Positions 34,957-41,785 of a stretch of 64,000 bases of DNA are shown here, piece by piece. The DNA is from VXNE01 sp963668365 (GTDB lineage Bacteria > Pseudomonadota > Gammaproteobacteria > Pseudomonadales > Azotimanducaceae). The stretch lies in assembly GCA_963668365.1 (NCBI GenBank), contig OY764266.1, positions 3,596,001 to 3,660,000 on the forward strand. Direction: 5' to 3'. The translations under genes and the position numbers were made by a program. Positions within the stretch are counted from its first letter, which is position 1. Every line of letters begins with the position of its first letter. Under the pieces are notes generated by a model. That model did not search any database and was not told the DNA's origin. It saw only the letters and a list, made by a program, of their open reading frames with translations.

Positions 34957-36165
34957 ATGCGAATCGCGGTTTTGGGAGGAGACGGGTTCATCGGGTGGCC
35001 AGCGACGCTGCACCTGTCAAATCTCGGCTTCGAGGTGTTCATCGCCGACAACCTGAGCCGGCGGTGGATCGATACGGAACTCGGCGTGCAGTCGTTGACG
35101 CCGATGGATTCCATCCAGGAGCGCCGGCGCGTCTGGCGGGAACTTACCGGTCACGATATCGGTTTTGAACGCATTGATGTTGCGAGCGACTACCCCGGTC
35201 TAAAGAGTTGGCTCGGCGAATTGCGCCCCGACGCCGTTCTGCACCTGGCCAAGCAGCGCGCGGCCCCCTATTCGATGAAGAGCGACCGGCACAAGAACTA
35301 CACGGTCTCGAACAACGTCAACGCCACCCACCAGGTCCTGAACGCCCTCGTCGAGCTCTCTCTCGACGCCCACCTCGTGCACATCGGCACCATGGGCGTA
35401 TACGGCTACGCGAACGTCGGCGCGACGATTCCCGAAGGCTATCTCCCCGTGGACATCCGTCTCGACGACGGCAACAGATCCACGCTGGACATCCTCTACC
35501 CGGCCAACCCCGGCAGCATCTACCACATGACCAAGTGCCTGGATCAGCTCATGTTCCAGTTCTACGCCAAGAACGACGGACTGCGCGTCACCGACCTGCA
35601 CCAGGGCATCGTCTGGGGCACCCACACCGATCAGACCCGCCGCCACGCGCAGCTCATCAACCGTTTCGACTACGACGGCGACTATGGCACCGTGCTCAAC
35701 CGCTTCCTGATCCAGGCCGCCATCGGCCACCCGCTGACGGTGCACGGGACCGGCGGCCAGACGCGGGCGTTCATACACATCCAGGACTGCGTGCGCTGCA
35801 TAGAACTCGCGCTGAAGAATCCCCCGGAGCGGGGCGCGCGCACGCGGATATTCAACCAGATGACGGAAACCCATCGCCTGCGCGACCTCGCCCACATGAT
35901 CTCGGACCTCACCGGCGCCGAAATCGCCTGGCTGCCGAATCCGCGCAACGAGCCCGAGGAAAACGAACTCGCGGTGAGGAACGACCACCTGCTCGACCTG
36001 GGTCTGCAACCGACGACGCTGAAAGAGGGGTTGCTGGAGGAGCTCGTCGATGTCGCGAAGAAGTACGCGCACCGCATCGACCGCGGCCGCATCCTCAGCA
36101 CCGCCGCGTGGAGCAAGGAACGGGCCGAGCGCCTCGCCGGCAGCAATGGCGACGCGATCGCATAG
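34957..36165 (+). CDS. sqdB: UDP-sulfoquinovose synthase (SqdB/SQD1 family)
   Basis: A 402-residue extended SDR that matches the SQD1 pattern closely: LGGDGFIGWPATLHLSNLGF (nucleotide loop of GGDGxxGW type), QSLTPMDSI, KQRAAPYSM, GTMGVYG (catalytic Thr), the YHMTK catalytic Tyr-Lys, VTDLHQGIVWGTHTDQT and RFLIQAAIGHPLTVHG. SqdB joins UDP-glucose and sulfite to form UDP-sulfoquinovose, the head-group donor for the sulfolipid SQDG. A glycogenin-like glycosyltransferase and an epimerase/reductase gene follow in the order sqdB-sqdD-sqdC known from Rhodobacter sphaeroides, which supports the call. Confidence 0.85.
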   Translation: MRIAVLGGDGFIGWPATLHLSNLGFEVFIADNLSRRWIDTELGVQSLTPMDSIQERRRVWRELTGHDIGFERIDVASDYPGLKSWLGELRPDAVLHLAKQRAAPYSMKSDRHKNYTVSNNVNATHQVLNALVELSLDAHLVHIGTMGVYGYANVGATIPEGYLPVDIRLDDGNRSTLDILYPANPGSIYHMTKCLDQLMFQFYAKNDGLRVTDLHQGIVWGTHTDQTRRHAQLINRFDYDGDYGTVLNRFLIQAAIGHPLTVHGTGGQTRAFIHIQDCVRCIELALKNPPERGARTRIFNQMTETHRLRDLAHMISDLTGAEIAWLPNPRNEPEENELAVRNDHLLDLGLQPTTLKEGLLEELVDVAKKYAHRIDRGRILSTAAWSKERAERLAGSNGDAIA

Positions 36166-36231
36166 TCCGGCGACTCCCGGCCCGTCCCGCCCGTCCCCCG
36201 CATCCGCGGCCCCTCTCGAAACAGGCTGCAC

Positions 36232-37026
36232 GTGTTCGCCTACGCGACCCTGGTGACCAACTCCGACTACGTGCTGGGCGCGACGGCGCTGGCACGTTCG
36301 CTGAAGCGCGCCTCGGCCGCCTGCCCGCTCATCGTGATGGCCAAACCCGGAACGCCCGGGCTCGGCGAACTGGAAGGCGAAGGATGCATCGTCCGCGAAA
36401 CCGGGAAGCCAGCGATGTCGAGGGCTTTCCAGTCGCGCCACAGCCGCGCGGCGCAGCATGCGAGGAGCCCGTTCACCAAGGGCGAGAAGCCCACGTTCCA
36501 CGATCCCATCGACAACTTTATGAAACTTGAGCTGTGGCGCCTCACCGAGTACGAGCGCATCGTCTTCATCGACGCCGACGCCATCGTCGTGCGCAATGTC
36601 GACAAGCTCTTCGGCTACCCCGAGTTCTCGGCCGCTCCCAACCTCTACGAGACGCTCGCGGACATGCACCGCATGAATTCCGGCGTCTTCGTCGCCAGGC
36701 CCAGCCGCCGGACCTACGAGGACATGCTCGAGCGACTGGACACCCCGGAAGTGTTCTGGCGACGAACGGACCAGACGTTCTTGGAAGACTACTACCCGGA
36801 CTGGCACGGACTGCCCTACACGTACAACGTCCTGCAGTACATATTCTTCAATCTGCCCGATCTGTGGCATTGGCCGAGCATCAAGCTGGTCCACTACCAG
36901 TACGAAAAACCCTGGCAGAAAGATCACCCCAAGCGCGAGGCGCTCGCGCCGTTGATCGACCTCTGGCACCGGGTGCTCGAAGGTCGGCCGATTCCGGACG
37001 ACATTCGCGCGCGTTCCCGCGCATGA
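36232..37026 (+). CDS. sqdD: GT8-family glycosyltransferase, SqdD-like
   Basis: A 264-residue glycogenin-like (GT8) enzyme starting at GTG 36232. MFAYATLVTNSDYVLGATAL opens the Rossmann-like donor domain; the metal-binding DxD lies in RIVFIDADAIVV; NSGVFVARPS and RTDQTFLEDYYPDWHGLPY follow. In R. sphaeroides SqdD, also glycogenin-like, is thought to transfer sulfoquinovose from the UDP-sugar. It sits 66 bp after sqdB. The last 70 bp are repeated at 37976-38044, where they form the tail of a decayed second copy joined to sqdC. Confidence 0.8.
   Translation: MFAYATLVTNSDYVLGATALARSLKRASAACPLIVMAKPGTPGLGELEGEGCIVRETGKPAMSRAFQSRHSRAAQHARSPFTKGEKPTFHDPIDNFMKLELWRLTEYERIVFIDADAIVVRNVDKLFGYPEFSAAPNLYETLADMHRMNSGVFVARPSRRTYEDMLERLDTPEVFWRRTDQTFLEDYYPDWHGLPYTYNVLQYIFFNLPDLWHWPSIKLVHYQYEKPWQKDHPKREALAPLIDLWHRVLEGRPIPDDIRARSRA
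36942..37010 (+). repeat. Left copy of 69-bp sqdD-tail repeat
   Basis: Positions 36942-37010 match 37976-38044 at 68 of 69 bases (offset 1,034 bp). The segment encodes the sqdD C-terminus up to PIPDDIRA. Weaker similarity extends leftward to about 36853, with a 36-bp gap in the right copy. The repeats flank the insertion between sqdD and sqdC. Confidence 0.85.
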
Positions 37027-37059
37027 GCGTACCCCACAGCCTGCAGCCGGAGCATCGTC

Positions 37060-37226
37060 CTAGTGCTCCGTCAAGCCTAAATCTGCGGGTATCTGCGGGT
37101 CTTTTTGGCCCCTGGCTTCGTTGCTCCTCCTTGTGTGGTGCCTGCCACACCGCGTCGTCGCGCCTCGCCAGGAACCAAAAATCCCTCGCAGCTACACTCG
37201 CATCTTTAGACCTGACGGAACACTAG
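37060..37226. mobile_element. MITE-like element with 21-bp terminal inverted repeats
   Basis: The left end CTAGTGCTCCGTCAAGCCTAA (37060-37080, 21 bases with last base A) and the reverse complement of 37206-37226 agree at 18 of 21 positions. The element is 167 bp, has no coding capacity, and is bounded by CTAG/TA on both sides, consistent with a TA or CTAG target duplication as made by IS630- or IS5-type transposases. No matching transposase is in the window, so it would be moved in trans. Confidence 0.65.
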
Positions 37227-37336
37227 TCTTCGCATGGCGTTTCTCTCAACCGATCTGGCAGAAATCACCGTATTGACAACGCCCACGGGCAGCACAATGA
37301 TTCGTACAGGATCACTGCCGATGCAGGCGTTGCCAC

Positions 37337-37528
37337 GTGAAGCCCAGTGAGATAAGACAATTCGCCAAACAGGCGCGAAAGACCCTCGAAAAGGCTCGGC
37401 AGTATCGCGAAAGGGCCGACGACGAAACCCTCGACGAAATCGACCGCGCCCGTCTGCTCGCCGCCGCCCGTGCAATCGAAATCAACGGCTGGGAGTGGAC
37501 GCAAGTCGCCCGCGAACTCGCGCGGTGA
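37337..37528 (+). CDS. Small helical protein of unknown function
   Basis: A 63-residue, highly charged protein starting at GTG 37337: KPSEIRQFAKQARKTLEKAR, then an Asp/Glu/Arg-rich helix and a C-terminal INGWEWTQVARELAR. Predicted almost wholly helical, with no membrane segment. The stop overlaps the next gene's GTG (GTGA), so the two appear coupled. The pair lies in the insertion that separates sqdD from sqdC. No family recognised; an antitoxin-like or regulatory role for the membrane partner is possible but unproven. Confidence 0.45.
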   Translation: MKPSEIRQFAKQARKTLEKARQYRERADDETLDEIDRARLLAAARAIEINGWEWTQVARELAR

Positions 37529-37851
37529 CGTCATCCACGGACCTGCTTGAGGAGCTGCGTCCCGATCAGACCGCAGCGGATCCTCTTGCGTCCAACACCC
37601 AATCCCTCGAAGTCGATGCAGACGCCGCAAAGCACAGGGACCGGTCTGCCATCGGACGTTGGATCGTTGGCGTTTTCCTCGTCGTTGTCGTGGTTCTCGT
37701 GCTATACGTCCTCGTCGGCCCCCTGGTCTACAGCTGGGATCTGATCAGGACCCCAGCAGAGCACGCCGCCACGACACTCGGCTCTGTCCTCCTGCCAGTG
37801 GTGACACTCGTTCTCGGATACTACTTCGGCACTGGCGACAACCCGCCGTGA
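37525..37851 (+). CDS. Small two-TM membrane protein of unknown function
   Basis: A 108-residue protein from GTG 37525, overlapping the previous stop as GTGA. The N-terminal 45 residues are polar and acidic; two hydrophobic helices follow: a very Val-rich one (WIVGVFLVVVVVLVLYVLVG) and LGSVLLPVVTLVLGYYFGTG at the C-terminus. It resembles small membrane effectors in size and layout, but I recognise no family. With its 63-residue partner it forms the only coding content of the insertion in the sulfolipid operon. Confidence 0.5.
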   Translation: MTSSTDLLEELRPDQTAADPLASNTQSLEVDADAAKHRDRSAIGRWIVGVFLVVVVVLVLYVLVGPLVYSWDLIRTPAEHAATTLGSVLLPVVTLVLGYYFGTGDNPP

Positions 37852-37922
37852 GCTTTTCGGCCCTTGCTCGTGACGCTGACCCGAAGTGCCGGTCCTTTCC
37901 TACACCGGCCGCGTCCCGTCGA

Positions 37923-38060
37923 CTGCCGGATCTCCGGCGTTGGCCCCGGCAGGCCGATCACCCCCAACGCGACCTGCTCGCGCCGTTGATCGACCTCTGG
38001 CACCGGGTGCTTGAAGGTCGGCCGATTCCGGACGACATTCGCGCACCGGCAAGCGCATGA
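37923..38060 (+). pseudogene. sqdD: Decayed second copy of the sqdD 3' end
   Basis: Translated, the frame reads LPDLRRWPRQADHPQRD then LAPLIDLWHRVLEGRPIPDD, matching the intact SqdD C-terminus (LPDLWHWP, QKDHPKRE) after loss of 36 bp (12 codons). The matched 69-bp core is 37976-38044. Its TGA at 38058-38060 overlaps the sqdC ATG as ATGA, which looks like the ancestral sqdD-sqdC junction. The upstream part of this copy is gone. Differences include amino-acid changes, so it is not a recent exact duplication. Confidence 0.75.
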
Positions 38061-38959
38061 AAGTCGCGCTGACCGGCGCGAGCGGGATCGTCGGTCGCTT
38101 CATCGCCGCCCGCCTCGCCCGCGAAGGCTGCGACATCGTGGCGCTGGCCCGTACCGGGAGCGACCGAACGGGTTTCGACTTTCCCGTCACCTGGATCGAG
38201 GGCGACCTGGACACGGAGGCGGCGCCGCGCTCGCTGTTGCGGGGGGCGGACGCGCTCGTGCACTCTGCCTACGATCACGTCCCCGGCCTCTATCGCGGCG
38301 GCGAGGGCAACGATGTGGAGGGGTATTGGCGGACAAACCTGTTGGGAAGCCTGCGCCTGCTGCACGCCGCGAACGGCTGCGCCGTCGGCCGCAGCGTCGT
38401 CCTGTCCAGCCGCGCCGTTTTCGGTCGCCCTTCGGGGACGCGCGTCGGCGATAGTCATCCGACATCTCCCGACACCCACTACGGCGCGCACAAGGTCGCC
38501 CTCGAAGGCCTTGCGAGCGTGTATCCGCGTACGACTTGCATACGGCCCACCGGCGTCTACGGGATCACGCATCCCGCCTCCCGCAGCAAGTGGTTCGACA
38601 TGGCGCGCGATGTCGTGGCGGGCCGACCGGTCACCGCCACGCGCACATCGACCGAAGTGCACGGGGACGACGTGGCGACCGCCGTGTGGCTATTGCTCAC
38701 GGCGCGCGAAGCCGATGTCGCCAGCTGCGCGTTCAACTGTTCCGATCTCGTCGTCAGCACCCGCGAGATCGCCGATCGCATGTACGCCACCCAAGGTATC
38801 GCTCCCGGGGCTCGACCGGCGCTGCCGCCGGAGATGCCGCCGCCGGACATCATCATGCGCTGCGCCGGCCTGCGCTCCCTCGGCTGGCGACCCGGCGGAC
38901 GGCGGCGGCTGCAGGCGACGATTCGGGCGCTGCTCGACGCCGCTCAACGCAGGAATTGA
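38057..38959 (+). CDS. sqdC: NAD(P)-dependent epimerase/reductase, probable SqdC
   Basis: A 300-residue extended-SDR protein from ATG 38057: MKVALTGASGIVGRFIAARL (dinucleotide loop), LVHSAYDHVPGLY, VVLSSRAVFG and the YGAHK catalytic Tyr-Lys near residue 143, then IRPTGVYGITH. By position after sqdB and sqdD it is the likely SqdC, which in R. sphaeroides is an epimerase/reductase-like protein needed to finish sulfolipid synthesis. Its start overlaps the relic sqdD stop. It may now depend on transcription through the inserted DNA. On sequence alone any NAD-epimerase function is possible. Confidence 0.7.
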   Translation: MKVALTGASGIVGRFIAARLAREGCDIVALARTGSDRTGFDFPVTWIEGDLDTEAAPRSLLRGADALVHSAYDHVPGLYRGGEGNDVEGYWRTNLLGSLRLLHAANGCAVGRSVVLSSRAVFGRPSGTRVGDSHPTSPDTHYGAHKVALEGLASVYPRTTCIRPTGVYGITHPASRSKWFDMARDVVAGRPVTATRTSTEVHGDDVATAVWLLLTAREADVASCAFNCSDLVVSTREIADRMYATQGIAPGARPALPPEMPPPDIIMRCAGLRSLGWRPGGRRRLQATIRALLDAAQRRN

Positions 38960-39039
38960 TCATCGCAACAGCGTCAGGAAAAGAGTTGATTGCCCAAGGA
39001 ACATGACAAGCTGATGCACGAGACATTAGTCATGAACGA

Positions 39040-39297
39040 TTGTTGCTCCCACGCAAGGAGTTTCTGGCCTTAGTGGACCAGCGCGCCCGAAAATGCAGCG
39101 GGTCAGAGCGACTTCGAGTCACAGATACCAGACTGTGCAAGTTCGATCTGCGAGACATCGATCTAACGGAAGTCGATTTCGAGAACTGTGATCTATCCGG
39201 CGCCAATCTAAGTGGTGCGAAGCTGATGGATTCGTGTTGGACCAATTGTCAGTTCGGGTTTAAAGCGTTCTTGACACATCGTTCGCATGTCATATAG
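39040..39297 (+). CDS. Pentapeptide-repeat protein (short, possibly 5'-truncated)
   Basis: An 85-residue frame from TTG 39040. Residues 25-65 show pentapeptide-type repeats (CKFDLRDIDLTEVDFENCDL then SGANLSGAKLMDS). The last 15 residues leave the repeat pattern. There is no ATG or good ribosome binding site; upstream in frame a stop occurs at 39004. Only about seven or eight repeats remain, so it may be a fragment of a longer gene. Function unknown. Confidence 0.4.
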   Translation: MLLPRKEFLALVDQRARKCSGSERLRVTDTRLCKFDLRDIDLTEVDFENCDLSGANLSGAKLMDSCWTNCQFGFKAFLTHRSHVI

Positions 39298-39357
39298 TCA
39301 ACGCTACGGCCCTGTCCGTTGATGGGGACGCGGAATCGAGAGACTGGACAAGAGACA

Positions 39358-39567
39358 ATGCCTGTAGGATCGAATGGGGAAAAGCGACCGGCTGACGTGA
39401 TCGCCAACGCCGTGCTGGTCGGGCGAATCGCCACGTGCAAGGTCGAGGAAACCTATGTTGACCAGAAGCGAAGCGCCGTTGGCAAGATCGGCGCCCGCGC
39501 GGCCACGCTGACGGCTGAACGCAGGCGCGAAATCGCCATGAACGACGTCAGGACAAGGCGTGGCTGA
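39358..39567 (+). CDS. Small basic protein of the PADVI...ARAATLTAERR type
   Basis: A 69-residue protein; ATG 39358 gives MPVGSNGEKRPADVIANAVL, the usual start of a family of small basic proteins common in Alpha- and Gammaproteobacteria, which continue with an ATGEVEE-like stretch (here RIATCKVEETYVDQK) and end in a lysine/arginine-rich motif (ARAATLTAERRREIA). They are often beside toxin or phage genes; some have been compared to DNA-binding proteins. The longer reading from TTG 39319 is less likely. It overlaps the next gene by 8 bp. Confidence 0.5.
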   Translation: MPVGSNGEKRPADVIANAVLVGRIATCKVEETYVDQKRSAVGKIGARAATLTAERRREIAMNDVRTRRG

Positions 39568-39907
39568 AACCCAAGATGCGGCGGAAGGGATTGCGAACTT
39601 TCTCTCCAATTACGGTGTCATTGGAGTGCTGGCCATTGGATTGCTCACCTACATCACAACGTGGTTGTTGGAGCGGGGCGAAAACAAGGCCAAAATCGGC
39701 GCATTGGAGGATTCTGTGAAAGACTACAAGGATTGGAAAGAGAACATCGACCGCCAGATGGGTGCGCTGACCAGCGTGCCCGAGACCTTGGAATCCCTGC
39801 GACGGGAAAACCGCGAAGGGATAGAAAAGGTGTCCGAGAAAATTGATGCGCTCGGCAATCGAATATCTACCGTGGAAGGCAAACTCGACGCCGCTAAATC
39901 TGGCTGA
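39560..39907 (+). CDS. Small membrane-anchored coiled-coil protein
   Basis: A 115-residue protein from GTG 39560, overlapping the preceding gene by 8 bp. A TM helix at about residues 19-37 (VIGVLAIGLLTYITTWLL) is followed by a charged coiled coil from residue 40 to the end (KIGALEDSVKDYKDW, VSEKIDALGNRISTVEGKL). The topology, one membrane anchor and a long cytoplasmic or periplasmic helix, is like phage holin-associated or DUF1640/DUF3618-like proteins, but no family is certain. Confidence 0.55.
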   Translation: MAETQDAAEGIANFLSNYGVIGVLAIGLLTYITTWLLERGENKAKIGALEDSVKDYKDWKENIDRQMGALTSVPETLESLRRENREGIEKVSEKIDALGNRISTVEGKLDAAKSG

Positions 39908-40011
39908 CGAAGCTCCCTCCTCAAATGGGTCAAACTGACAACTGCCAACCTTTTCCTGAAAATACCCCAGCGGGCTGAGCCGCACGGTTTCATTGAGACC
40001 GCGAGGCGGAA

Positions 40012-40671
40012 CTACAAGTAGTTGTATCCGATATCCCTGCACGCCCCACGAATGGGATCGATAAGCAATGCGTCGATCAGCGCCCGGTGCAAGACCGGCG
40101 TCTGGGAGAATGGCGAAGCAGGCAGTACGCGTTCATAAAGGGCGATCACAGGGCGATTCGTGAGGGACGAAGGGTAATAGACGCCCTCGATATCCCCGTA
40201 GCATGCATAGAAGGCGCGAGACCAGTTCTGGGCGTATGTCCTCGGTCCGCTGACGCGTTTCATCGACCCGCCCGCGCGCACGCAAAAGGTCCCCGTCAGA
40301 TCGAGCAATCGGACATCGCGAACGATCATGGAAGATACAAGCCATGGCTGGTTTCGATACCGGTCGACGAGCCGGCCGACCTGGAACACCTCCGCCAACG
40401 CCATGGGAACGTCGCGGGCCAGGTAGATGATGCCCCGCTCCTGTATGAAGGGTTGGCCAGCGGCGTCCGGTTCATGGTGATCGAAACGGGCACCGGTCGG
40501 ACCGAAGTATCGCAGCGAGTTCCAGGTCGACGCGTACGGACCGCCCCGGAAATACACTCGATGGACGGTCATCCCGGCCGAAACCGTGAAAATGGGCGGC
40601 ACCAGTCGCCGCAGGAGTTGTCGATCCGGCGAACGGGGCAGTTTTGTCCCCCGTTTTGGAGAAAGGGTCAC
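40012..40671 (-). CDS. RES-domain toxin (NAD+ phosphorylase type)
   Basis: A 219-residue RES protein from ATG 40671. The three name-giving residues are visible: Arg in VHRVYFRGGPYAS, Glu in VPMALAEVFQVGRLV and Ser in YYPSSLTNRP. RES toxins such as MbcT degrade NAD+ and arrest growth. The preceding gene on the same strand (99 bp upstream) is the expected antitoxin. The C-terminal 30 residues are variable. No other domain is present. Confidence 0.8.
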   Translation of the reverse strand: MTLSPKRGTKLPRSPDRQLLRRLVPPIFTVSAGMTVHRVYFRGGPYASTWNSLRYFGPTGARFDHHEPDAAGQPFIQERGIIYLARDVPMALAEVFQVGRLVDRYRNQPWLVSSMIVRDVRLLDLTGTFCVRAGGSMKRVSGPRTYAQNWSRAFYACYGDIEGVYYPSSLTNRPVIALYERVLPASPFSQTPVLHRALIDALLIDPIRGACRDIGYNYL

Positions 40672-40770
40672 GGCGTCTGTGCGCGCATTTGTTCAAGCAT
40701 GCGGCGTGTTGAAGGCCCGTATTTTGGTTATCGGCCCACGACAGATGACTTACGAGACGCGACGGCGACG

Positions 40771-41352
40771 CTATAGATCGGCCGCAATCAGCAGGAGCCT
40801 GTTCATTTCGTACCCCGCATTGAGCCAATCGAGCGGCGACACGATTCGCTCTACATCACCGTCCACGAATAGATCAGGATTGGGCGAGTGATACCAGTTG
40901 TAGACCGCCACCGGATGCGCACTTGGGTCGAGGACCCTGTTGACGCTTGCGATATTTGGTACCAGACCCTCGGTCGAGAACTGGAAATCCGGGATGTGTC
41001 GCGTGCCGTCCAGCAGGAAACTGTAGAGCGAACGATCGCCGACCATCTGACGAATGCGGCTCGTCGCCACGCCCAGCCGCACGCTCGCGTTCCTGCTGGA
41101 AAGGCTGCGCACGACGATTGCCGCGTACCTGGCCACCGTATCGGCCAGTGGATCAGAACCGGATCCCCGTTCAAGGCGCAAACCTCCCTCCAGCAATACG
41201 CGTTGTTCTGCCTTGGTCAGCCCACTCGCCGCAGGTTCATAGGCCGTCGGCGCCATGCCCCGAAGAACAGCGTCCAGCGCTTCATTCAACGTTTCCGGCG
41301 TTTCCTCCAGACCCCGGCTGGTCATGAATCCCATCGTTGCCCGTTCTGTCAT
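40771..41352 (-). CDS. Antitoxin partner of the RES toxin (Xre/MbcA-like)
   Basis: A 193-residue protein from ATG 41352 (AAGG ribosome binding site). The centre holds a helix-turn-helix-like segment (ASVRLGVATSRIRQMVGDRS) and the C-terminus SPLDWLNAG, in the place of the P-[LM]-xWL-x-G toxin-binding motif of MbcA/ParS-type antitoxins. It is divergent from that family elsewhere, so the name rests on position beside the RES gene and the C-terminal motif. Likely binds and neutralises the toxin and represses its own promoter through the inverted repeats at 41353-41379. Confidence 0.6.
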   Translation of the reverse strand: MTERATMGFMTSRGLEETPETLNEALDAVLRGMAPTAYEPAASGLTKAEQRVLLEGGLRLERGSGSDPLADTVARYAAIVVRSLSSRNASVRLGVATSRIRQMVGDRSLYSFLLDGTRHIPDFQFSTEGLVPNIASVNRVLDPSAHPVAVYNWYHSPNPDLFVDGDVERIVSPLDWLNAGYEMNRLLLIAADL

Positions 41353-41379
41353 CGTAAAACCTTACGCGTCATAACGACG
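41353..41379 (-). promoter_or_regulatory. Inverted repeats and -10 box upstream of RES antitoxin
   Basis: CGTAA-AACC-TTACG at 41353-41366 and CGTC-ATAAC-GACG at 41367-41379 are two adjacent inverted repeats directly upstream of the antitoxin ATG. A TATATT on the minus strand (about 41387-41382) could be the -10. This is what an autoregulated toxin-antitoxin operator looks like; the binding protein is inferred. Confidence 0.45.
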
Positions 41380-41400
41380 TTAATATAGTGTCGCTGGCGT

Positions 41401-41785
41401 GATCGTCAATGCTGCACAATTGCCTTGCGAATCAGACGCGCGTTGCGCCGTCTCGACGCGAAAGGGTGATGGTCCACGCCCGCCAATCCCGACCTCCGTT
41501 CGTCCGGATTTCGCGCTGCACGAACACATTCCGCGCTTCCCGGGAGACATCACTCCAAAATGTGTCGGAACTGCTTCGAGTTCTGTCGGAATATTGCTCG
41601 AATTTGCGTGCGAAATCGCTGCTCGGGGTGTAATGTTCGCCGCAACCGCGCTGTCATCCCGTGAAGTCCGGGTGAAGCCGAGTTCGAGGGGAAAGACACG
41701 ACGGTAAACTGCGTTGACGTCGTCCGGCCAAACATGTCGGCGACCGACGTCGCCCCACACGATGGGAGCGACAAGGAGGGAAACA
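41401..41785. other. Non-coding leader before the TonB receptor gene
   Basis: Between the RES operator and the TonB receptor start I see no gene with credible coding features on either strand. It ends in a strong AAGGAGGG ribosome binding site at 41773-41780. A promoter and perhaps regulatory elements for the receptor should lie here, but I could not pick out a convincing -35/-10 pair or operator. Confidence 0.3.

Noticed and set aside
36232..37026. Glycogenin proper (glycogen priming) for the GT8 gene
   Set aside because: Glycogenin is eukaryotic and no glycogen genes are near; the position after sqdB and before an epimerase fits SqdD better.
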